Source: Nitrososphaerota archaeon (lineage in GTDB: Archaea > Thermoproteota > Nitrososphaeria > Nitrososphaerales > Nitrosopumilaceae). Taken from it: a stretch of DNA of 11,739 bases. The stretch covers positions 1-11,739 of the forward strand of contig PBZV01000012.1 in the NCBI GenBank assembly GCA_002730325.1, in the 5' to 3' direction. The notes beneath the pieces were generated by a model. The model was not told the origin of the DNA. It saw only the letters and a list, made by a program, of their open reading frames with translations, and searched no databases. Both the position numbers and the translations under genes were made by a program. This document shows, piece after piece, positions 1-6,185 of the stretch (position 1 is its first letter; every line of letters starts with the position of its first letter).

Positions 1-92
1 AATCTAAACCAAAATCTAAACCAAAATCTAAACCAAAATCTAAACCAAAATCTAAACCAAAATCTAAACCAAAATCTAAACCAAAATCTAAA
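1..92 (+). repeat. Perfect 12-bp tandem repeat, about 7.7 copies in window
   Basis: The unit AATCTAAACCAA occurs seven times without mismatch from 1 to 84, followed by eight bases of an eighth copy. The array runs off the left edge, so the true copy number is unknown. A unit of four codons keeps the reading frame whatever the copy number, which is what a coding variable-number repeat requires. The array lies wholly within the tail codons of the upstream gene. Confidence 0.95.
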
Positions 93-98
93 AAATAA
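1..98 (+). CDS. C-terminal end of an upstream protein with a Lys/Ser/Pro repeat tail (partial)
   Basis: In the third + frame the window begins inside an open frame whose codons from position 3 read Ser-Lys-Pro-Lys seven times, then Ser-Lys-Lys, then TAA at 96-98. The start lies outside the window, so the body and function of the protein cannot be told. The other two + frames of the repeat are poorer candidates: one has a TAA in every unit and the other reads Asn-Leu-Asn-Gln. Highly basic, disordered tails of this kind commonly contact nucleic acid or acidic surfaces in archaeal proteins, but that is only inference here. The gene converges on birA, with one base between the two stop codons. 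The tail is coded by identical 12-bp units with no synonymous differences, which suggests recent repeat expansion. Confidence 0.7.
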   Translation, partial: SKPKSKPKSKPKSKPKSKPKSKPKSKPKSKK

Positions 99-99
99 T
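45..99 (-). terminator. Possible T-rich terminator of birA inside the repeat tail
   Basis: Read on the minus strand past the birA stop codon, the sequence is a run of six T's and then the complement of the repeat, giving a TTTT tract every 12 bases. Archaeal RNA polymerase terminates mainly on oligo-T tracts without needing a hairpin. The lysine codons of the opposite gene supply these tracts. The call rests on base composition only and its left limit is arbitrary. Confidence 0.35.
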
Positions 100-1107
100 C
101 TATTTTGATAGGTGAATAATGTCTCCTGCAATTATTCTGTGACTAGTTTTGTTTTTTGATACTACTAATGCTCCATCTTCATCAATTCTAATGGCCTTCC
201 CTTTTACTTCTCCATCAATTGTGTTTAATTCTACATTTTTTCCAATTGTTGATGATCTTTTTGTCCATTCTGAGACGATTTTTTCAGTTTGTTTTGTTTC
301 TAATAATTTGTAAATTTCTTCTAATTCTACTAAAAATGACTGTACCAACTGAATCGGTTTAACTTTCTTTTTTTGCCCACTTAATGATGCTAACCCATAA
401 AAATTGGGTGTACCTTTGAGCTCTTTTTCAATTTGTTTTACATCCACATCAAAGTTTATTCCAATTCCTAATACCAAATTTTCAATTTTATTTGATTCTA
501 ATGATACATCGACTAACATTCCTGCAATTTTTTTTCCTTTGATTGTGAGATCATTTGGCCATTTCAGTTCTGGTGTAATGTTTAATGTCTTTTCTAGAGC
601 AATTGATAATGCTAAAGACGATGCAATTGGAAATAATGTTGTTATAGAAATATCAAATCTTGGATGTAAAATAATTGAAAACCAAATCCCTCCTTTTGGG
701 GAAATCCATTTCCTTCCAGATCTGCCTTTACCTCCGGTTTGTTTTTCAGCAACAATTACAACTCCGTTATTGTTTTGATCATCAGCCATTTTTAATGCCT
801 GGGTCTGTGTGGAATCAATTGAATCAAAAAAGTATGCTTGCTTCCCTATGATTTTAGTTTTTAATCCTGAAGTAATCTCCCAAGGCAAAAGTAAATCCGA
901 ATTTGCTGTTAGTTTGTATCCTAACTTTTGTTTTGATTCTACAGTATATCCTAATTCTTGAATTTTCTTGATATGTTTCCATATTGCAACTCTGCTAATT
1001 CTTAAAACATCACTCAAATCCTGACCTGATAAATACTCTGTATTGTGGGTTTGTAGAAATGTAAGTACCTTAATCAATCCTGGATTATCTGATGAATTGT
1101 AAATCAA
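100..1107 (-). CDS. birA: Biotin-protein ligase with N-terminal DNA-binding domain (BirA type)
   Basis: Joins biotin, via biotinyl-AMP, to the lysine of biotin carboxyl carrier proteins. In this kind of archaeon the likely target is the acetyl/propionyl-CoA carboxylase of the 3-hydroxypropionate/4-hydroxybutyrate carbon cycle (inference). Residues about 10-66 form a winged helix-turn-helix (around SRVAIWKHIKKIQELGY), so it may also repress genes. The catalytic core follows: GGKGRSGRKW at 125-134 (nucleotide loop, first Arg of the usual GRGRxGR replaced by Lys), KWPND at 182-186, the lysine of GKKIAGMLVD near 193, and GIGIN at 214-218. A small SH3-like C-terminal domain covers about 285-335. 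The length of 335 aa is normal for the bifunctional class. The start is TTG at 1105-1107: an in-frame TAA lies directly upstream, no ATG occurs until well past the HTH, and a TATA box sits 27 bp upstream. Another TTG at residue 11 is a less likely alternative. Confidence 0.95.
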   Translation of the reverse strand: MIYNSSDNPGLIKVLTFLQTHNTEYLSGQDLSDVLRISRVAIWKHIKKIQELGYTVESKQKLGYKLTANSDLLLPWEITSGLKTKIIGKQAYFFDSIDSTQTQALKMADDQNNNGVVIVAEKQTGGKGRSGRKWISPKGGIWFSIILHPRFDISITTLFPIASSLALSIALEKTLNITPELKWPNDLTIKGKKIAGMLVDVSLESNKIENLVLGIGINFDVDVKQIEKELKGTPNFYGLASLSGQKKKVKPIQLVQSFLVELEEIYKLLETKQTEKIVSEWTKRSSTIGKNVELNTIDGEVKGKAIRIDEDGALVVSKNKTSHRIIAGDIIHLSK

Positions 1108-1130
1108 TTATTTTTTAATTTAATTTCAAG

Positions 1131-1138
1131 TATAAAAT
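1131..1138 (-). promoter_or_regulatory. TATA box of birA
   Basis: The minus strand reads ATTTTATA, centred about 27 bp upstream of the TTG start. This predicts transcription beginning at or within a couple of bases of the start codon, that is, a leaderless mRNA. It sits in the 36-bp gap after the winged-helix gene, so birA can be expressed separately from it. Confidence 0.55.
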
Positions 1139-1143
1139 ACACA

Positions 1144-1662
1144 CTAGAATCCAATATCAAAATCAAATCCTCCGTCATCCATGCCCCCGTCATCCATACC
1201 TGGATCTCCACCTTCAGGCATACTTTCTGCTGGAATGTAATCTGACATTGACATGCCCATCATACTAAACATCATACTAAACATCATCATATCCATAATT
1301 CCAAAAAACATCATTGTTGGCAAAAATGATTTGTTTTCTTCCATTTTTTGCTGAAGTTGTTGTTTATCTCCACCTTCATAAATTGACTTCATATCTTTCC
1401 ATTTTTCTTGAATTTCAAAGAGTCTTCTATCTAGTTCTGTAGAACCTTTTTCAGTAATTTTTAATTCAATTTTTTTCCCAAACACCCCTTTTTTTTCTTC
1501 AACTTTAATGAGATTTTTGTTTTCTAAATTTTCTAAAATTAAATTTAATTCCTCTGGGCTGATTTTTGTTTCACTTTGAATTTTTGAAAATTTCTTTTTA
1601 CCACGTCTAATTGATCCTAATACAATAACATCTTTTGGTTCTGTTTCCACATTGTTTGTCAT
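1144..1662 (-). CDS. Winged-helix protein with Met-rich hydrophobic segment and acidic Gly/Asp tail
   Basis: Not assignable to a named gene. Residues about 10-80 look like a winged helix of the MarR/PadR kind: a helix-turn-helix around FSKIQSETKISPEELNLIL, then a basic wing and the typical ITEKGSTEL end. Residues about 80-112 are helical and charged, possibly a dimerising coiled coil. Residues 117-139 hold 12 methionines in 23 positions mixed with Phe, Gly and Ser, and 113-137 is hydrophobic enough for a membrane helix. The tail from about 148 is Gly/Asp/Met-rich with two GMDDG units and ends in FDFDIGF. There are no cysteines. A DNA- or membrane-bound regulator is plausible, and the Met cluster could bind Cu(I) or simply be a membrane or protein contact. 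The start is ATG at 1660-1662; a possible TATA element (1688-1695) overlaps the stop codon of the epimerase gene upstream. Confidence 0.8.
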   Translation of the reverse strand: MTNNVETEPKDVIVLGSIRRGKKKFSKIQSETKISPEELNLILENLENKNLIKVEEKKGVFGKKIELKITEKGSTELDRRLFEIQEKWKDMKSIYEGGDKQQLQQKMEENKSFLPTMMFFGIMDMMMFSMMFSMMGMSMSDYIPAESMPEGGDPGMDDGGMDDGGFDFDIGF

Positions 1663-1689
1663 TATTTAGAATTAAAATACTCTGTGATT

Positions 1690-2601
1690 TTAAATAATTT
1701 TCTTTTTTACTTTTAATTCTGATATAACTTGTTTTATTCCTTCTTTACAATTTGGATATTTGAATTGATAAATTTTGGAAATTTTTTTGTTGGATACTTT
1801 TATCGATGTAATTAGTAATTTAATCAAATCTCCTCCTAGTACCGCTTTTGCTAAAAATCCTGGAACACTGCCTGGATGTTTTGCGTGAATTTGTTCTGCT
1901 GTAAAATTTGAAAATTCTTTAAAAGTTATTGGCATTGAGTCTGAAACAATAAATGATTCATCAAATGATTCATGCTCTAACACTGCAATCATACTTCCTA
2001 CTGCGTCATCAACATGTACAAACCCCTTGAAATAATCTCCTCCCTTGGGCATCCTGAATGTATTTTTCTTTAACCTTTTGATAAGCATCTCATAAAACCA
2101 TCCTTCAGGTCCATACACATCACCAAATAGAATAACTGCAAAATTTATTCCTAATTTCTTTGAATTATCTTTTAGATACTTTTCTGCATCTATTCTAATC
2201 TTCACAAAATTCGTATTTGGATTATATTTTTGAGTTTCATCAATAATCTTATTTTCTACTTCTCCGTATACTCCCAACCCTGAAATGTAAATTATTGATT
2301 TTGTAATTGATTTAATTTCATTAAATAATTTCTTTGTACCCTCCAAATTCACTTTTTCTAACTTTTTCCTATTTTTTTCTAATGGTGTATGTGAAGCAAG
2401 ATGAAATACACAGTCAAACTTCATGCCTTCAAAATCTATTGTATCATCTGTCAAATCACCATAAACTATTTTTGATTTTAAATTACCTTGTTTTCCTTTT
2501 CGGATTAAACTTGTAACCTCATATCCTTTGTTAATTAATTCATTTACTAATCTTGAACCGATAAAACCTGTTGCTCCAGTAACTAATACTGACTTTGCCA
2601 T
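1690..2601 (-). CDS. NAD(P)-dependent epimerase/dehydratase family protein (extended SDR), atypical active site
   Basis: The N-terminal Rossmann fold is clear: GATGFIG at 9-15, an acidic strand end at YGDL (47-50) and HLAS at 67-70. The catalytic-Ser region reads ISGLGVYG (106-113), and VILFGDVYGP (156-165) and FVHVDDA (194-200) are typical of UDP-sugar epimerases and related reductases. At the place of the usual Tyr-x-x-x-Lys pair the protein reads FVKIRIDAE, giving Phe132 and Arg136. The normal proton-transfer chemistry is therefore doubtful. It could be an atypical SDR that binds NAD(P)H for regulation, a reductase with a different mechanism, or a pseudo-enzyme. The substrate is unknown. 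The 303-aa length is normal and the start is a clear ATG at 2599-2601. It lies 27 bp upstream of the winged-helix gene on the same strand and may be co-transcribed with it. No convincing TATA box is visible for it. Confidence 0.88.
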   Translation of the reverse strand: MAKSVLVTGATGFIGSRLVNELINKGYEVTSLIRKGKQGNLKSKIVYGDLTDDTIDFEGMKFDCVFHLASHTPLEKNRKKLEKVNLEGTKKLFNEIKSITKSIIYISGLGVYGEVENKIIDETQKYNPNTNFVKIRIDAEKYLKDNSKKLGINFAVILFGDVYGPEGWFYEMLIKRLKKNTFRMPKGGDYFKGFVHVDDAVGSMIAVLEHESFDESFIVSDSMPITFKEFSNFTAEQIHAKHPGSVPGFLAKAVLGGDLIKLLITSIKVSNKKISKIYQFKYPNCKEGIKQVISELKVKKKII

Positions 2602-2667
2602 TTTATCATTTTTCTTTCACTTTTCACTGTATTTGTATTTGATGACGTGTATGATGATTATTTCAAA

Positions 2668-2675
2668 AATTATAT
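2668..2675 (+). promoter_or_regulatory. TATA box of the CoA-binding protein gene
   Basis: AATTATAT is centred 26-27 bp upstream of the ATG at 2698, predicting a leaderless transcript. It lies in the 96-bp divergent spacer shared with the epimerase gene. Confidence 0.55.
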
Positions 2676-2697
2676 GCTGTAATATTGAAATCTAATT

Positions 2698-3108
2698 ATG
2701 GAACAAGATTCTCATTCAGACCAAGAAATATTGGATATTTTATCCTTAAGAAAAATTGCTGTTATTGGAATGTCTCAACATCCTTCAAAAGCTGCACATT
2801 ATGTGCCTAAATATCTCTCAGAACATGGTTATGACATCACTCCCATCAATCCTTCTTCTGATGAAATTTTACACAAAAAATGCTATCCTTCAATATCTGA
2901 TGTATCTGAATCCTTTGATGTCATTGAAATTTTTAGACCTTCAGAAGATGTTTTGAGTTTTGTAAAAGATGCAATAAAGAAAAAGCCTAAAGTAATTTGG
3001 TTGCAAGAAGGGATTCATAATACTGAAGCTGAAGAATTAGCAAAAAAGGAAGGAATTGATGTTGTTTTTAATAGATGTATGTTAGCAGAACATCAAAGAC
3101 TGAATTAA
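2698..3108 (+). CDS. CoA-binding domain protein (YccU / CoA_binding_2 family)
   Basis: A single-domain Rossmann-like protein of 136 aa, the usual length for this family. Family hallmarks run in order: IAVIGMSQHPSKAAHYVPKY (about 20-39), the glycine-containing nucleotide loop with the conserved Ser-x-x-Pro-x-Lys; GYDITPINP (44-52); VIEIFRPSEDV (75-85); KVIWLQEGI (98-106); and the closing NRCMLAEHQRL with its conserved Cys. The family resembles the CoA-binding domain of succinyl-CoA synthetase. CoA binding has been seen in some members, but the cellular role is not settled. The start ATG is positioned by a TATA box about 26 bp upstream. The next gene begins two bases after the stop codon begins to end (one-base gap), so the two are surely co-transcribed. 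Confidence 0.92.
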   Translation: MEQDSHSDQEILDILSLRKIAVIGMSQHPSKAAHYVPKYLSEHGYDITPINPSSDEILHKKCYPSISDVSESFDVIEIFRPSEDVLSFVKDAIKKKPKVIWLQEGIHNTEAEELAKKEGIDVVFNRCMLAEHQRLN

Positions 3109-3109
3109 C

Positions 3110-3475
3110 ATGACAAACTTTGAAAATTTTTATAATGATTTACTTGAATTAGCAAAAAAACATGAGCGTCTAAACACCCCTCTGAAAATTGAAAAAGATC
3201 TTGAAAATGATATTGTAAAAATTTTTGGTGAAAAAATAACCTCTTTGGCAAGAGCACAAAATGGATTAAATGATGTAACTGAATTAGCATATACTACTGC
3301 GGAACATCATCCATTTTGGAATGTGCTTTACAATTGTTCAGAAATCTCAAATACCGTTTTAGAAAAATGGAAGTCAACATTGTCTGAAGAGGACTTTGCA
3401 GATATTGAATGGGCTTTAAAAAAATTACATCAAACATTGGAAAAAATCAAAACAAAAAACCCTTCCCACTTCTAG
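3110..3475 (+). CDS. Conserved-looking hypothetical protein, all-helical, 121 aa
   Basis: I do not recognise this protein. It is soluble, highly charged and apparently all alpha-helical, with no signal peptide or membrane segment. Possible landmarks are an EHHPFW motif around residues 64-69, one cysteine close after it, and a terminal amphipathic helix (WALKKLHQTLEKIKTK). The start ATG is one base after the stop codon of the CoA-binding gene. That tight spacing, with no Shine-Dalgarno-like sequence before it, suggests translation coupled to the upstream gene and a related function. Codon use matches the neighbours. It is a real gene by spacing, frame length and composition, with no function assigned. 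Confidence 0.75.
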   Translation: MTNFENFYNDLLELAKKHERLNTPLKIEKDLENDIVKIFGEKITSLARAQNGLNDVTELAYTTAEHHPFWNVLYNCSEISNTVLEKWKSTLSEEDFADIEWALKKLHQTLEKIKTKNPSHF

Positions 3476-3481
3476 ACAGAG

Positions 3482-3489
3482 ATAAATAT
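3482..3489 (+). promoter_or_regulatory. TATA box of the Obg/YchF-like GTPase gene
   Basis: ATAAATAT is centred about 25 bp upstream of the ATG at 3510, in a 34-bp gap. A leaderless transcript independent of the upstream pair is predicted. Confidence 0.5.
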
Positions 3490-3509
3490 TTTGATCTACT
3501 AATTATCTT

Positions 3510-4721
3510 ATGCCCATCAAATTAGGTTTAATCGGTAAAACAAATACTGGGAAAACAACTTTTTTTAATTCTGCAACTTTGTCTTCTGAAGAAATTTCTT
3601 CATATCCTTTTACAACTAAATCTCCAATTTATGGAGTTGGGCATGCTATTTCACTTTGTGTTCATTCAGAATTTAAAATTCAGGATAACCCTCATAATTC
3701 AAAATGTGTTGATGGGTGGAGATACATTCCAATCGAATTGATTGATTTACCTGGTTTGATTAAAGATGCTTGGAAAGGCAAGGGTCTTGGAAATCAATTC
3801 TTATCCATTGCTGCCCAATCTGATGCACTTCTTCATGTGGTTGATGCTTCTGGAGGCATAGATTCAACTGGCAAAATCACTGAGACTGGAAATGGTGATC
3901 CCTTATCTGATTTTGCAGATATTGAAGAAGAGTTGATTTTATGGTATCAAAAAATCATAGAAGGAAATAGGGACAAAGTATCAAAACTCATTCGAACTGG
4001 TTCGGGAATTGTTGATGCTATAACTGATCTTTATCGGGGTGTTGGGGCAACTAAAAATCATGTCAAAAAAACTCTTTTGGAAACTGAATTAGAAGACAAA
4101 GATTTTGAAAATTTTGATATGATTGATACTAAAAAATTTGCTTCATACCTTAGAAAAATTTCAAAACCTACTTTGATTGTAGCAAATAAAGTTGACGTTG
4201 AAGGTGCAGACAAAAATTTTGCTAGATTGAGAGAACGATACAATGATTCTATTGTGATTCCTGTAAGTGGAGACAGTGAATTTAGTCTAAGACGTGCAGA
4301 ACAAAAAGGTCTGATAAAATATTCTCCAGGTTCTGAAGAATTTGAAATACTCAAACCTGATGAACTTAATGAAAAACAAAACAACGCATTAGATTTTATC
4401 AAAAAAGGCATTATGGGAGAATATATGAGAACAGGCGTTCAATTTGCAATTAATGTTGCTGTATTCAAATTATTGAAGATGAATTCTGTATATCCTGTTG
4501 CCGATGAAAAAAATCTTGCTGATAAAAAAGGGAGAATTTTACCTGATTTATTCTTGTTAAAAGATGGTTCAACAATAAATGATCTTGCAAAGGAAATTCA
4601 TACTGATTTAGTAAAAGGACTACTATATGGAAAAGATTTGAGATATAATTTGAGATTACCTATTGATTATCAATTAAGAGATAGGGATGTTGTATCTTTA
4701 GTTAGTGCTGCAAAAAAATGA
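3510..4721 (+). CDS. Obg/YchF-related GTPase with TGS domain
   Basis: A cytosolic translation-factor-class P-loop GTPase of the Obg-HflX superfamily, closest in layout to the archaeal YchF-like group. The Walker A loop GKTNTGKT spans 9-16, switch I contains YPFTT (32-36), G3 is DLPGL (79-83) followed by the glycine-rich KGKGLGNQFL, and G4 is NKVD at 226-229. Residues about 135-215 form a helical insertion typical of YchF. A TGS domain takes up about 312-400, ending in the characteristic RDRDVVSLVSA. Bacterial and eukaryotic YchF/Ola1 have a changed G4 (NxxE) and prefer ATP. The intact NKxD here argues for GTP. Members associate with ribosomes; the exact role is unknown. The length (403 aa) and ATG start fit the family. 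Confidence 0.9.
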   Translation: MPIKLGLIGKTNTGKTTFFNSATLSSEEISSYPFTTKSPIYGVGHAISLCVHSEFKIQDNPHNSKCVDGWRYIPIELIDLPGLIKDAWKGKGLGNQFLSIAAQSDALLHVVDASGGIDSTGKITETGNGDPLSDFADIEEELILWYQKIIEGNRDKVSKLIRTGSGIVDAITDLYRGVGATKNHVKKTLLETELEDKDFENFDMIDTKKFASYLRKISKPTLIVANKVDVEGADKNFARLRERYNDSIVIPVSGDSEFSLRRAEQKGLIKYSPGSEEFEILKPDELNEKQNNALDFIKKGIMGEYMRTGVQFAINVAVFKLLKMNSVYPVADEKNLADKKGRILPDLFLLKDGSTINDLAKEIHTDLVKGLLYGKDLRYNLRLPIDYQLRDRDVVSLVSAAKK

Positions 4722-4767
4722 ATCTCGTTTGAACCTTTTCTAATAGTTTTAGTGGGCATTCCAAGTT

Positions 4768-4775
4768 CTTAAATT
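4768..4775 (+). promoter_or_regulatory. TATA box of the small zinc-ribbon gene
   Basis: CTTAAATT is centred about 25 bp upstream of the ATG at 4797. The spacing equals that of the other promoters in this window, which supports the short downstream frame being a real, leaderless gene. Confidence 0.45.
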
Positions 4776-4796
4776 TGATACTATCCTATCTATTTC

Positions 4797-4898
4797 ATGA
4801 AACCTCAATCTTGTAGGAATTGTGGAAAAGAGTTTTTTGAAGAAAAAGATACTTGCCCTAATTGTGGACATGAGAGAGAGCCTGCCCCTTCTCAATAA
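4797..4898 (+). CDS. Small zinc-ribbon protein, 33 aa
   Basis: A short frame from ATG to TAA codes for 33 residues with a textbook zinc-ribbon pattern: Cys6-x-x-Cys9-Gly, ten residues, then Cys20-Pro-Asn-Cys23-Gly, with an acidic and proline-containing tail. Four cysteines in CxxCG/CPxCG knuckles would be unlikely in a random AT-rich frame. An archaeal TATA box lies at the standard distance upstream. It falls between the GTPase and nre genes on the same strand, 75 bp after the former and 68 bp before the latter. A role in binding nucleic acid or a protein partner is likely for such mini zinc ribbons, but nothing here names the partner. It is easily missed by gene callers because of its length. 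Confidence 0.75.
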   Translation: MKPQSCRNCGKEFFEEKDTCPNCGHEREPAPSQ

Positions 4899-4966
4899 CA
4901 TTATTCACTAATCGTCAACTTCATTGATCAGGCAGATTAATAGTCTTAATTTAGGCACAAATTTTG

Positions 4967-6124
4967 ATGTATTCTAATTCTCAAGATATTCGAAATTCAA
5001 TTTTAGCAAAATGGCATGAATCTCTATCAAAATATGGTAACTTATTTTCATCTGATTCAATTAGTGGAACTAGTCCTCCATCAGTTTTTGTCGGTTCTTA
5101 TGATTATCCTAAAGTTTTTGTCGGCCCAATGGTCCCTCCTATTCATGGAGATACAAGCTTACTTGATAGTCCTGAAAATTGGAAAGGAAAATCTTTAGAA
5201 GAAATTGTTAATTTCAGATTAAATTTGGTTCGTGGTACCCAAAAAATATCTATCAATCAAACTGAAGGACGTTACATGGAAAATCTTCAAGAGGTTGTCA
5301 TGTCTTCAAAACCCACAGATTCTGATTTAGTGTTTGAAAAACCTCCTTCCTCAAAAATTTCCCTTGATGGTGAAAGTGCTCCTTTCGGACCTGCTGGAGA
5401 AATAAAATCTGCAAAATTTTCTAGTACTTCTTCTGTTAAACCTATTGAAAAAATATTTTATGATAAAGATTTGAAGGCACAAGATGCTGTATTGAATTTA
5501 TATAATTCTGGAATTGATATCTCAAAAATACAAAAGTGTTTTAGCATTGGGATGTTGGGACAAAAAAGAAAATTGGTTCCAACTAAATGGAGTATAACAG
5601 CTACTGATGATATAATTTCAAAATCATTAGTAGATGATGTTTTAGATTATGATTTAATTGATACGTGTAAGGTATTCTCTTATTCTCATTTAGGAAATAT
5701 TTTTTCAGTTGTTTTGTTTCCTCATCGTTGGATTTATGAAATGATTGAAGCTTGGTATTCTAATGGTGTAATGGGATTTGGGTCTGATTCTGAGGATGCT
5801 CGTGGAATTGATCATCCTCCCGCAATCGCAGGTGCATATTTTGCGGCAAAATTAGGTGTTTTAGAGTATTTGAATCGATGTAAAATTCAATCAGGAGTAA
5901 TAATTTTGAGAGAAATTAGGCCTGAATATGCAATCCCTGTGGGTGTTTGGCAAGTTCGTGAAGGAATTCGTGAGGCAATGAAGCAAAATCCTACTCTTTT
6001 TGATAATTTTGATGATGCTTTACATTTAGCATCTCAAAAAATGAGTATTAGTAAATCTGAATGGCTATCTCATGGGCATATTTTGACATTAATGAGACAA
6101 AAAACTTTATCTGATTTTTTCTAG
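4967..6124 (+). CDS. Nre-family DNA repair protein with C-terminal PCNA-interacting motif
   Basis: A conserved archaeal protein linked by genetics in haloarchaea to repair of DNA damage, thought to act through the sliding clamp. Recognisable family stretches are VFVGSYDYPKVFVGPMVPP (about 41-59), the region with a conserved Asp/Pro/Trp pattern after it, FGPAGE, the central LGQKRKLVPTKWSITATDD, and the C-terminal half with PHRWIYEMIEAWY, DHPPAIAGAYFAAKLGVLEYL and IPVGVWQVREGIREA. The last eight residues, QKTLSDFF, are a perfect PIP box (QxxLxxFF). No N-terminal cysteine cluster is present, unlike some Nre proteins. I chose ATG 4967, giving 385 aa; a TTG sits directly before it. A weak TATA-like GATTAATA (4935-4942) lies 28 bp upstream. 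Confidence 0.92.
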   Translation: MYSNSQDIRNSILAKWHESLSKYGNLFSSDSISGTSPPSVFVGSYDYPKVFVGPMVPPIHGDTSLLDSPENWKGKSLEEIVNFRLNLVRGTQKISINQTEGRYMENLQEVVMSSKPTDSDLVFEKPPSSKISLDGESAPFGPAGEIKSAKFSSTSSVKPIEKIFYDKDLKAQDAVLNLYNSGIDISKIQKCFSIGMLGQKRKLVPTKWSITATDDIISKSLVDDVLDYDLIDTCKVFSYSHLGNIFSVVLFPHRWIYEMIEAWYSNGVMGFGSDSEDARGIDHPPAIAGAYFAAKLGVLEYLNRCKIQSGVIILREIRPEYAIPVGVWQVREGIREAMKQNPTLFDNFDDALHLASQKMSISKSEWLSHGHILTLMRQKTLSDFF

Positions 6125-6138
6125 TTTTTGATTTTTTG
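6125..6138 (+). terminator. Oligo-T terminator after nre
   Basis: Directly after the nre stop codon come runs of five and six T's separated by two bases. This fits the hairpin-independent oligo-T termination of archaea and separates nre from the DUF432-mscS operon. Confidence 0.4.
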
Positions 6139-6157
6139 ATCTATTCCAATAAGAGAG

Positions 6158-6165
6158 CATAAATT
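6158..6165 (+). promoter_or_regulatory. TATA box of the DUF432-mscS operon
   Basis: CATAAATT is centred about 25 bp upstream of the ATG at 6186, which favours that start over the second ATG at 6195 and again predicts a leaderless message. Confidence 0.45.
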
Positions 6166-6185
6166 CTAGATTTTAGATTATAAAA

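Noticed and set aside
1..92. CRISPR array or telomere/centromere-like satellite
   Set aside because: Units are only 12 bp with no spacers, and the array keeps a coding frame ending in a stop codon, so a protein tail explains it.
404..778. 124-residue frame on the + strand opposite birA
   Set aside because: It lies entirely inside the well-supported birA gene on the other strand and its translation is low-complexity with no domain.
4058..4411. 117-residue minus-strand frame inside the GTPase gene
   Set aside because: It is antisense to a clear family member, Ser/Leu/Phe-rich as expected for a shadow, and without a promoter.
4964..4966. TTG as the start codon of nre
   Set aside because: The ATG directly after it is the more likely start; using TTG would only add one residue.
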